Shown in pieces: positions 25,451 to 31,920 of a stretch of 34,122 bases of DNA (the first letter of the stretch is position 1; every line of letters starts with the position of its first letter). The stretch comes from Tyzzerella sp. UBA1042 (GTDB lineage: Bacteria > Bacillota > Clostridia > Lachnospirales > Anaerotignaceae). A model generated the notes under the pieces. That model searched no databases and had not been told where the DNA came from. It saw only the letters and a list, made by a program, of their open reading frames with translations. Location: the NCBI GenBank assembly GCA_002316675.1, contig DCDZ01000056.1, positions 1,160-35,281 on the forward strand. Direction: 5' to 3'. The translations under genes were made by a program, and so were the position numbers.

Positions 25451-26369
25451 GCTCTATCACGCTCTTTTCCCGGGCTTCTCTACCAGAGTATAAAGTTAGA
25501 CCGAATACTGTGCCTAAAATCAAAATAAATCCAATCAATTCTACAAGATGGAAATCAGAGCCCAAAAATAAAAAGGACGCAACAACAGCTGTTACCGGTT
25601 CAATGCTGCCCAAAAGACTCCCCATAAAAGGTCCCACCATACTGACGCCCTTTAGAAAAAGAGAGAAGGCCACTGCCGTACCGATGACAACAACCCCAAA
25701 AATGCCAACAATGGTTTGGGAATCCCACATGATTTTATATTCCCATAGGCGCACAAAAGGGAGCATCATCGTACCGGCAAAAAACATACCAAAGCCAACC
25801 ACAACATATACCCCATATTTTTTCATTAAATCATGAGAGAGCAAGTTATACATTGCTGCTCCCACGGCAGAACTCAAGCCAAAAAACAGTGCCGTTCCCG
25901 TCAAAGACACAGTATGAATATCTCCCCGTGTGCTCAGTAAGAATACCCCCAAGAGTGCCGCAGCAATGGCGTAAATCTCCACTTTGTTGGGACGGCGCAT
26001 CCCCTTCACACAAAGCACTGCCAAAATAATCAGCGGATTTAAAGACTGTAAAACCGTTGCTGTCCCCGCATTAGAATGCTGAATGGCGGCAAAATATGTA
26101 TATTGGCACATCAGCATACCCAAAAGGGAAAAAATGAAAAGCTTCTTCCGATCAGCCTTGTTTTTAAAAATCACCCACATTTTTTCCTTTTGTAACATCA
26201 GCCCCATGATGATCAGCAGCAGCCCTGCAAAAATGAGACGTATAGCAACCAACCACTCTGCTGTAATCTGCTTTTCTACAAATAAAAACTGGCCGAAGCA
26301 TCCCGAGATTCCCCAGCATATTCCTCCGCTTAAGGTAATCAAAATACCCGCCTTTTTCTTCTCCGCCAT
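25428..26369 (-). CDS. EamA/DMT family transporter
   Basis: A 313-residue transporter with about ten hydrophobic segments in two EamA domains, for example GGICWGISGCFGQFLF at the N-terminus and SLLGSIEPVTAVVASFLFLG in the second half, the family's conserved PV/T helix. It resembles carboxylate/amino-acid/amine exporters of the DMT group; the substrate is unknown. GGGGGG precedes the ATG. It is followed by a GNAT gene with a 23-base overlap. It is a different branch from the DMT protein next to cinA (little shared sequence by eye). Confidence 0.9.
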   Translation of the reverse strand: MAEKKKAGILITLSGGICWGISGCFGQFLFVEKQITAEWLVAIRLIFAGLLLIIMGLMLQKEKMWVIFKNKADRKKLFIFSLLGMLMCQYTYFAAIQHSNAGTATVLQSLNPLIILAVLCVKGMRRPNKVEIYAIAAALLGVFLLSTRGDIHTVSLTGTALFFGLSSAVGAAMYNLLSHDLMKKYGVYVVVGFGMFFAGTMMLPFVRLWEYKIMWDSQTIVGIFGVVVIGTAVAFSLFLKGVSMVGPFMGSLLGSIEPVTAVVASFLFLGSDFHLVELIGFILILGTVFGLTLYSGREAREKSVIEHEVERLS

Positions 26370-26424
26370 GCCATCCCCCCATTCTTTCGTAATTTATAGT
26401 ATAGTTGGTATCCTCTTGATAAGC

Positions 26425-26474
26425 AACATAAAAAACATCCCTTTTTTAAAACTAAAAGGGATGTTTTTTATGTT
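26425..26474. terminator. Strong bidirectional terminator after ilvA
   Basis: AACATAAAAAACATCCCTTT pairs with its exact inverse copy further on (about 21 bp, 8-base loop). Runs of A and T lie inside the stem. On the minus strand it ends the threonine ammonia-lyase transcript about 50 bases past the stop codon. Confidence 0.9.
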
Positions 26475-26527
26475 GATGAAGCTAGCTCATGCGTTATTTT
26501 TCTCTGTTTCTTTGCAAAAACCGAACC

Positions 26528-27721
26528 TTATTTTATGTCATATCCTTTTGAAACAAGGGTGGAAATCAGTTCTTCGCTATGCTCCTTATCTCTTGTTTCT
26601 ACGGTTACATCCACTGCGCATTTTCCAACGGTAATATTGCGTACCATACGATCATGATTGATATTGAAAACATTGGCACCGGCCTCGGCAATAATCTCCA
26701 ACAGACGAATCAGCTGCCCAGGCTTATCCATCATGATAACAGAGAACTTGGTCAAGCGTCCGTTCACCTGCAACCCTTTATCAATAATACGGTCTAATAT
26801 ATTAATATCCACATTTCCGCCGGAAATCACACAGACAGTTTTCTTCCCTTTCATGTCCGCTTTATTATACATTGCGGCAGCCACAGAAACGGCACCTGCC
26901 CCCTCTGCCACCATTTTATGCTTCTCCAGCAGCATCAAAATTGCCGATGCAATTTCTTCTTCCGAAACGGTAACGATGGCATCCACATAGTTTTGGCAGA
27001 TTGCAAAGGTTTTGTCTCCTGGCTGCTTTACCGCAATACCATCGGCTACTGTGCCTACATTTGCCAAGGTTTCGATTCTTCCGTCACGAATGGAATTAAA
27101 CATGGAGGGCGCACCCTCTGCCTGCACGCCAATCACCTTACATTCCGGTTTTAAGGACTTGATTGCACAGGCCACGCCGCTGATTAAACCGCCGCCGCCG
27201 ATAGGCACAAGCACAACCTCGGCATCCTCCAGATGCTCCAAAATTTCAATTCCAATGGTGCCTTGTCCCGCCATAACATACTCATCATTAAAGGGGTGCA
27301 AAAAAGTATAGCCCTTGGCATTTCTTAGCTCCTCCGCCCGTGCAGCGGCATCATCATAAACGCCGGGAACCAATACAACCTCGGCACCATAGCTTTTTGT
27401 AGCCTCCACCTTTGCCAAAGGTGCGCCGGCAGGCATACAAATCACTGCGTTTATCCCTTTTTTCTTTGCGGCAAAGGCCACGCCCTGGGCATGATTGCCC
27501 GCAGAACAAGCAACTACGCCATGCTTTGCCTCCTCGTCTGTCAGATTTGCAGTTTTGTAATAGGCACCTCTCAGCTTAAAGGACCCGGTAACCTGCATAT
27601 TCTCACACTTAATATACACATCTGCGTCAGGATTGATAAATTTTGACTGAAATAACGGTGTTTCTGTTGCAACTCCATTTAAAACTTTTTTTGCATCTTG
27701 GATCATTTTTAAAGATAACAT
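26528..27721 (-). CDS. ilvA: Threonine ammonia-lyase with C-terminal ACT domain
   Basis: A 397-residue PLP enzyme that deaminates threonine to 2-oxobutyrate. The PLP lysine lies in GSFKLRGA (about residue 50), the phosphate loop is GGGGLISG, and a single ACT domain (MMDKPGQLIRLLEIIAEAGA) fills the last 80 residues. One short ACT domain resembles the catabolic-type short form rather than the two-ACT biosynthetic form, so it may serve threonine fermentation or isoleucine synthesis; the symbol is by family. The frame opens at 27757, but the ATG at 27721 with GGGAG ten bases upstream is preferred. It is a single-gene unit between a promoter and a strong terminator. Confidence 0.93.
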   Translation of the reverse strand: MLSLKMIQDAKKVLNGVATETPLFQSKFINPDADVYIKCENMQVTGSFKLRGAYYKTANLTDEEAKHGVVACSAGNHAQGVAFAAKKKGINAVICMPAGAPLAKVEATKSYGAEVVLVPGVYDDAAARAEELRNAKGYTFLHPFNDEYVMAGQGTIGIEILEHLEDAEVVLVPIGGGGLISGVACAIKSLKPECKVIGVQAEGAPSMFNSIRDGRIETLANVGTVADGIAVKQPGDKTFAICQNYVDAIVTVSEEEIASAILMLLEKHKMVAEGAGAVSVAAAMYNKADMKGKKTVCVISGGNVDINILDRIIDKGLQVNGRLTKFSVIMMDKPGQLIRLLEIIAEAGANVFNINHDRMVRNITVGKCAVDVTVETRDKEHSEELISTLVSKGYDIK

Positions 27722-27793
27722 TGCAATTCCACTCCCACGTCTATAGTATGAGTACATATGTCTATTTTTGTCTCCATCTCATGTACAATATTT

Positions 27794-27822
27794 ATTATAA
27801 GTTTCCTTTCTGCCAACGTCAA
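27794..27822 (-). promoter_or_regulatory. Promoter of ilvA
   Basis: TTGACG (27817-27822) and a perfect TATAAT (27794-27799) are 17 bases apart on the minus strand, giving a leader of about 65 bases. The leader is too short for a T-box. The 240 bases further upstream to the clpX terminator (27823-28060) hold no feature I can support. Confidence 0.85.
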
Positions 27823-28053
27823 CTTATTTTTATGCATTTTTATGATATTTGATATTTTTGTTATAATTGCTATTCTTTCCACATTCGGCGTGCATCTATC
27901 CTCTTTCTATAGACAAATTCATGTTTTCCATGTAGTTATTCATAATATAGTTTCACCAAATTCGGCCTGTATGGGGTTTCTTTTGTACAGAAGGGCAATT
28001 TTCTTGAGTATTCAAATATAAATACACCCCTTAAAATGAGGCTTTGCAGTACA

Positions 28054-28077
28054 AAAAAACCCTGGGTTTTACCCCAA
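28054..28077 (-). terminator. Left half of the clpX terminator, separated by the inserted element
   Basis: AAAAAAACCCTGGGTTTTACCCCAA-type sequence here and its continuation at 29897-29918 together make one stem when the 1.8-kb insert is removed: on the minus strand AAAAAAACCTTGGG pairs with CCCAGGGTTTTTTT around GTAAAA. Next to clpX the half-site with the duplicated target can still fold in part, but its U-tract now lies 1.8 kb away. Confidence 0.75.
28065..28074. repeat. Left target-site duplication
   Basis: GGTTTTACCC, repeated at 29899-29908. Because the target is itself palindromic, the exact duplication could be 8, 10, 12 or 14 bp; 10 is chosen from the match of the element end to IS231. 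Confidence 0.7.
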
Positions 28078-28093
28078 TGTCATTAAGTTAAGC
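28075..28093 (+). repeat. Left terminal inverted repeat
   Basis: Nineteen bases identical in inverse to 29880-29898; the symmetry extends two bases further out on each side (CC/GG), part of the palindromic target. Confidence 0.85.
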
Positions 28094-28099
28094 TCAAAA

Positions 28100-28148
28100 C
28101 ACAGCCGTTAAGGGCGAGATGAACAATCTCTAACCCTTAGCGGCTGTG
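28100..28148. other. Strong nested hairpin at the left end of the element
   Basis: CACAGCCGTTAAGGG pairs with CCCTTAGCGGCTGTG (one G-T pair), enclosing a second stem GAGAT/ATCTC with loop GAACA. It is placed directly inside the left end, where IS4/IS231-type elements carry the transposase leader, and may have limited transposase expression from outside promoters. Confidence 0.6.
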
Positions 28149-28158
28149 CCGTAAAGCA

Positions 28159-28392
28159 GAGTTTGTGGGAAGTTATCGTTCGGCAACCAACAGCGGCATT
28201 TACGCCTACAAGGTTAATTTCAAAATGGCGGAGGCACTTTGCAAAGAGTACATCCGAACTCTAAAGGCGGACGGTGATAAGCTGATGGAGGACATCGCTC
28301 GATACACTGTTCCCGTCAGACCGGGACGGTAAGATTAACGCGACTTGCGCATAAAAGGATTCCCCGGTTTTGTATATCGCGTAGCCGCATAA
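28159..28392 (+). pseudogene. Decayed C-terminal remnant of an IS4-family transposase
   Basis: The frame reads GSYRSATNSGIYAYKVNFKM, then MEDIARYTVPVRPGR, two TAA stops (28330-28332 and 28336-28338), and resumes in the same frame with RDLRIKGFPGFVYRVAA and a stop at 28390-28392. YxVNF...A..CxE, PVRPGR and a final GFVYRVA are the C-terminal pattern of IS4-type DDE transposases. The catalytic domain and N-terminus are missing: the left end of the element is joined directly to this last part. The two internal stops look like point mutations of Lys, Gln or Glu codons. Confidence 0.75.
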
Positions 28393-28396
28393 AAAG

Positions 28397-28428
28397 TGAG
28401 GGGGTGGAGGTATCAGTCGCCCCCCTCA
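28397..28428. terminator. Hairpin after the transposase remnant
   Basis: TGAGGGGG pairs with CCCCCTCA around a 16-base loop, followed after nine bases by TTTTTT on the plus strand. It probably was the transposase terminator. Confidence 0.5.
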
Positions 28429-28440
28429 GTGTAACTATTT

Positions 28441-29010
28441 TTTGAAAGTCCGTTTTTAGCGGTCAAAATGGGCATTCCCCAAAAAACAAATGGGTGTCTT
28501 ATCTTAACAGACTATTAAAAGCGCCATGTCAGAGAACGCTGTCCATCAAGTCTCAACCAGTCTTGGAAATCCAATAAAAATCAACCTGTTTCCCCGTTGG
28601 GAGCGATAGTAATTATCCCATGGAATTATCAACAAGTCCCCAAAGTGTATTAAAAATCATATGTCTGCATTTTTTTAGGTGGGTACTTTCTTGTAAATTA
28701 TTCCACACGAAAGCTGTTAAGTTAAGAGAAATTAAAAATCTCAACTAGTCCTTATCGCGCCATAAAAAACAGGCAAAATGCGCACAAAAGGTAATACAGG
28801 TGGGAAATTTAACAAGTTTATGAAATGTTGAAGAAATGAGGGCGGGATTGTATTTTGTAACAATAGCGCGTTTTCCCACTTTGACCTATCATTTCCGACA
28901 AAGTGGTGATATAATTTTACAAGATGGATTAGCCATTTCATCCGTTGGCGGATTTTCCGGCAACGGTGAACAGTCTTTGGCGGGAAAGGTAAACTAAGGA
29001 TTATTTATAA
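28441..29010. other. Noncoding region before the passenger gene
   Basis: About 570 bases with no credible ORF. It holds GGTGGGTACTTT (28678-28689), also found in the terminator near the right end (29851-29862), and TTAAGTTAAG (28717-28726), which repeats the inner part of the left terminal repeat. These may mark an older element end. Its downstream part has the promoter and dyad listed separately. Confidence 0.5.
28876..28915 (+). promoter_or_regulatory. Candidate promoter with dyad for the passenger gene
   Basis: A perfect TATAAT (28910-28915) is preceded by the inverted repeat CCACTTTG (28876-28883) and CAAAGTGG (28899-28906), which covers the -35 region. No good -35 hexamer is present, so the dyad may be an activator or repressor site. 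The gene starts 113 bases downstream. Confidence 0.4.
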
Positions 29011-29028
29011 TGGACAGGGGGTGGTGTT

Positions 29029-29727
29029 GTGTTAGCTAAGCTGAAACATCATAAAGGAAAGGTAATATTTATTCTTACTATATCCATCCTATATGGCTGC
29101 CTTTCCCATGTTTCAGGATTTCCTTTCGGATTTGGAAAGATGATTGCAAGACACCATATAACCAACTATTGTGAGGCAATTTTCCCTTATGAAGATGTTG
29201 TCTTGGAAAATTGGGGATATAACATAAAGAGTATGAGTTTTGAAACAACAGTAATGACAGAAAATGGTGAACAATCTCTATCTTATGATCCGAAACTCGG
29301 TAGCATCGGTGACCGAAAGAGAGCAGAGGATTTTCGCTTGAAATATGGGTTGTATGAGTGGCTCTCTGATGTGGAGCTCCCATCCCATATCGTTCAATTA
29401 TCTATTTATGCTACACCAAAAGATCCCTACACACTCAAACATAAATTATCCATTCAAATCCGTGAGCGTGTAGAGGAAATGCCAGTTATTGACGAAGATC
29501 GTGAGCAAGCTGATTTAGCAGAGATGGCTATGACATATTACGAAAGTCTTTGCGAGGGAAAACCAGAAGTTGCTGAAAATCTTGCAGGTATACGCATTCT
29601 TCGAACCCCCTATTTTACGGATAATACAATGAAAGACCCTCCTTGGACCAGTATAGAGGTTGAAATCGGAGAAGGCGCTAAATTACAGCTTGACGATTTA
29701 TTAAATGCGGACTTAGTAATTAAATAA
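29029..29727 (+). CDS. Membrane-anchored YfjL-like protein, passenger of the mobile cassette
   Basis: A 232-residue protein starting with GTG, five bases after a GGGGGTGG ribosome site. A basic stretch and one hydrophobic segment (about residues 11-28, ending ILYGCLSH) should anchor it in the membrane or export it; a Cys follows but the sequence LYGC is a poor lipobox. The outer part begins with MIARHHITNYCEAIFPYEDV and GYNIKSMSFE, which resembles the YfjL family of Firmicutes (uncharacterised, N- and C-terminal domains). No enzyme motif is seen. It is the only intact gene inside the IS231-like ends, on the plus strand, with a perfect terminator after it. Function unknown. Confidence 0.7.
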   Translation: MLAKLKHHKGKVIFILTISILYGCLSHVSGFPFGFGKMIARHHITNYCEAIFPYEDVVLENWGYNIKSMSFETTVMTENGEQSLSYDPKLGSIGDRKRAEDFRLKYGLYEWLSDVELPSHIVQLSIYATPKDPYTLKHKLSIQIRERVEEMPVIDEDREQADLAEMAMTYYESLCEGKPEVAENLAGIRILRTPYFTDNTMKDPPWTSIEVEIGEGAKLQLDDLLNADLVIK

Positions 29728-29823
29728 TCATATAAGCAACAAAATAAGCATTTGGCGTACTTTGCCTTATTGTTCTATTGCTGACTACCATGTCAACGCC
29801 ACAAGTTTGTGTATTTATATCGC

Positions 29824-29864
29824 AAAAAGTACCCACCCCACTACGAGCGGGGTGGGTACTTTTT
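29824..29864. terminator. Perfect 16-bp terminator after the passenger gene
   Basis: AAAAAGTACCCACCCC and GGGGTGGGTACTTTTT pair without mismatch around a 9-base loop. It can work on both strands, so it ends the passenger transcript and may also act as a substitute terminator for clpX transcripts entering the element. Confidence 0.9.
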
Positions 29865-29879
29865 CGTGTGCGCCCAAAG

Positions 29880-29898
29880 GCTTAACTTAATGACATTG
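29880..29898 (-). repeat. Right terminal inverted repeat
   Basis: GCTTAACTTAATGACATTG, the exact inverse of the left end. Confidence 0.85.
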
Positions 29899-29908
29899 GG
29901 TTTTACCC
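29899..29908. repeat. Right target-site duplication
   Basis: GGTTTTACCC, copy of 28065-28074, followed by CCAAGG and TTTTTTT, the clpX-side half of the original terminator stem. Confidence 0.7.
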
Positions 29909-29928
29909 CAAGGTTTTTTTGCATCTGA

Positions 29929-31224
29929 TTAGGATGCATTGACCTTTCTTGTATGCTTGCGTCTGCGCATACGTTTTAAAGGCTGTCTATTTTCATTATA
30001 AATATACTTTGGCTTTGCATTGCCTTCCACAACATCTGCGGTAATAATGCATTTTTCCAGTGTTGTTTCTGCGGGGATTTCGTACATAATGGGGTTAATA
30101 AATTCCTCCATAATGGCACGCAATCCTCTGGCGCCGGTAGAACGCTCCTTGGCTTTTTTGGCAATGGCCACCAAAGCCTCTTGTTCAAATTCCAGAACCA
30201 CATCATCCAAAGCAAATAAATATTCATACTGCTTTGTCAATGCATTTTTGGGCTCCGTCAAAATATGAACAAAAGCCTCTTCGTCCAGATTATCCAACGT
30301 AACCGCCACCGGCAAACGTCCGATAAACTCGGGGATTAAGCCATACTTCAATAAATCCTGAGGCATCATCGACCGCAGAATTTCGTCTGATGTCTTATTC
30401 TCTCTGCTATGCACCTCTGCACCAAAGCCAATTACCTTATGTCCCATACGGTTCTCAATGATCTTTTCAATACCGCCGAAGGCTCCGCCGCAAATAAACA
30501 AAATATTTGTTGTATCTATCTGTATAAACTCCTGATGAGGATGCTTTCTGCCGCCTTGGGGGGGAACACTTGCCGTTGTCCCTTCCAAAATTTTCAATAA
30601 AGCCTGCTGCACACCTTCACCGCTTACATCTCTGGTGATTGACACATTTTCAGACTTTTTGGTAATCTTATCAATCTCATCGATATAAATGATGCCTCGT
30701 TCCGCGCGCTCAATATCGTAGTCCGCCGCTTGAATCAGCTTAAGCAGGATGTTTTCCACATCCTCCCCCACATATCCGGCTTCCGTTAAAGAGGTGGCAT
30801 CTGCAATGGCAAAGGGAACATCCAACACCTTGGCTAAGGTTTGAGCAAGGAGGGTTTTTCCTGTACCCGTGGGTCCCACAAGCAAAATATTGCTTTTTTG
30901 AAGCTCAACATCCTCCGCCTTGGCATCCATGAAAACCCGTTTATAGTGGTTGTAAACAGCCACAGACAAAGCCTGCTTTGCCCTGTCCTGCCCCACAACA
31001 TACTGGTCTAGGGTTTCTTTAATTTCCTTTGGCTTGGGAACATTAAACTGCTCTTCTTTGTTTGCTAAAACATCATACTCTTCATCAATAATTTCGGCGC
31101 ACAGCTCGATACATTCATCACAAATATATACATTCGGCCCAGCAATCAGTTTCTTTACTTGATCCTGAGTTTTCCCGCAGAAGGAACAACGCAATTTGTT
31201 TGTATCTTCTGTTTTTCCTGCCAT
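29929..31224 (-). CDS. clpX: ATP-dependent Clp protease ATP-binding subunit ClpX
   Basis: A 431-residue AAA+ unfoldase that selects substrates and feeds them to ClpP. The N-terminal zinc domain has two CxxC pairs (CSFCGK and CDECIELC). Then come Walker A GPTGTGKT, the pore loop GYVG, Walker B IIYIDEIDKI, the RKH loop region GGRKHPH, the IGF-type ClpP-binding loop KVIGFGAE, and sensor 2 GARGLRAIME. The last 20 residues are basic (KRMRRRKHTRK), longer than in many homologues. It begins two bases after the clpP stop and belongs to the tig-clpP-clpX unit. Its native terminator is split by the inserted element. Confidence 0.97.
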   Translation of the reverse strand: MAGKTEDTNKLRCSFCGKTQDQVKKLIAGPNVYICDECIELCAEIIDEEYDVLANKEEQFNVPKPKEIKETLDQYVVGQDRAKQALSVAVYNHYKRVFMDAKAEDVELQKSNILLVGPTGTGKTLLAQTLAKVLDVPFAIADATSLTEAGYVGEDVENILLKLIQAADYDIERAERGIIYIDEIDKITKKSENVSITRDVSGEGVQQALLKILEGTTASVPPQGGRKHPHQEFIQIDTTNILFICGGAFGGIEKIIENRMGHKVIGFGAEVHSRENKTSDEILRSMMPQDLLKYGLIPEFIGRLPVAVTLDNLDEEAFVHILTEPKNALTKQYEYLFALDDVVLEFEQEALVAIAKKAKERSTGARGLRAIMEEFINPIMYEIPAETTLEKCIITADVVEGNAKPKYIYNENRQPLKRMRRRKHTRKVNAS

Positions 31225-31226
31225 AT

Positions 31227-31826
31227 TTAGCCTCTCTCCTTTGTCTGAGGTTTTGTAATCACTTCATCAATCAGCCCATAGGCCTTTGCTTCCTCAGCGG
31301 TCTTAAAATTATCTCTTTCTGTGTCTCTTTCGATCTCTTCAATGGTTCTGCCGGTGTTTTCGGCTAAAATTTGATTTAATTTTTTCTTCGTACGCAAAAT
31401 GTTTTCAGCATGGATCGAAATATCCGTTGCCTGCCCTCTTGCGCCGCCGCTTGGCTGATGAATCATAACCTCTGCATTCGGCAATGCATATCTTTTGCCC
31501 TTTGCTCCGCCTGACAAAAGAAAGGCGCCCATACTTGCAGCCATACCGATGCAAATTGTAGAAACATCGGGTTTGATATACTGCATGGTATCATAAATTG
31601 CAAGTCCTGCGGTTACAGAGCCCCCGGGACTGTTAATATAGAGGCTAATATCTTTATCGGGGTCCTCCGCCGCCAAAAACAACAGCTGTGCCACAACAAG
31701 GCTCGCCGTTACCTCGTTTACCTCTTCCCCCAAAAAGATAATTCTGTCCTTCAACAGTCTGGAATAAATATCATAAGAACGTTCTCCCCGGTTTGTTTGT
31801 TCCACTACCATAGGCACTAAACTCAT
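31227..31826 (-). CDS. clpP: ATP-dependent Clp protease proteolytic subunit ClpP
   Basis: A 199-residue serine protease subunit that forms the two-ring chamber used by ClpX. The catalytic triad is visible as Ser in GMAASMGAFLL (about residue 97), His in VMIHQPSGG (about 122) and Asp in TERDNFKTAEEA (about 171). The ATG at 31826 follows GGAGGG at about seven bases; an open frame of seven more codons upstream is the ribosome-binding region. It lies between tig and clpX, a standard Firmicutes order. Confidence 0.97.
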   Translation of the reverse strand: MSLVPMVVEQTNRGERSYDIYSRLLKDRIIFLGEEVNEVTASLVVAQLLFLAAEDPDKDISLYINSPGGSVTAGLAIYDTMQYIKPDVSTICIGMAASMGAFLLSGGAKGKRYALPNAEVMIHQPSGGARGQATDISIHAENILRTKKKLNQILAENTGRTIEEIERDTERDNFKTAEEAKAYGLIDEVITKPQTKERG

Positions 31827-31882
31827 ATGAACTCCCTCCATTCCCAATCATTTTTTATTACCTTGAAATACCTATAACGCTT

Positions 31883-31912
31883 AATTAGGCACAGCTTCCC
31901 CTGTGCCTAATT
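31883..31912. other. Perfect 12-bp hairpin between tig and clpP
   Basis: AATTAGGCACAG and CTGTGCCTAATT pair around a 6-base loop. On the minus strand it is followed by AAGCG, not a U-tract, so it is unlikely to be a full terminator. It may be a processing or stability element adjusting clpP-clpX relative to tig. Confidence 0.65.
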
Positions 31913-31920
31913 GAATGGTC

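Larger units (their letters stand above)
28075..29898. mobile_element. IS231-like (IS4 family) mobile insertion cassette carrying a passenger gene
   Basis: The 1.82-kb element is bounded by 19-bp perfect inverted ends, CAATGTCATTAAGTTAAGC (28075-28093) and its inverse (29880-29898). They resemble the IS231 end CATGCCCATCAACTTAAG in 12 of 18 positions, including the CAT-AA-TTAAG core. A direct repeat of GGTTTTACCC flanks it, within a longer shared 15-base sequence (28063-28077 and 29897-29911). The target contains GGG-N5-CCC, the preferred site reported for IS231A. Inside are a decayed C-terminal piece of an IS4-type transposase and one intact unrelated gene with its own terminator. It has no working transposase and would need one in trans. 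Confidence 0.8.

Noticed and set aside
27722..27793. T-box or attenuator in the ilvA leader
   Set aside because: The leader is only about 65 bases and has no T-box sequence or terminator stem.
27758..28021. 87-codon plus-strand ORF in the ilvA upstream region
   Set aside because: Hydrophobic but lacks a ribosome-binding site and overlaps the ilvA promoter on the other strand; composition follows the AT-rich DNA.
28741..28941. 66-codon minus-strand ORF inside the mobile element
   Set aside because: No ribosome site, overlaps the candidate passenger promoter, and no recognisable family features.
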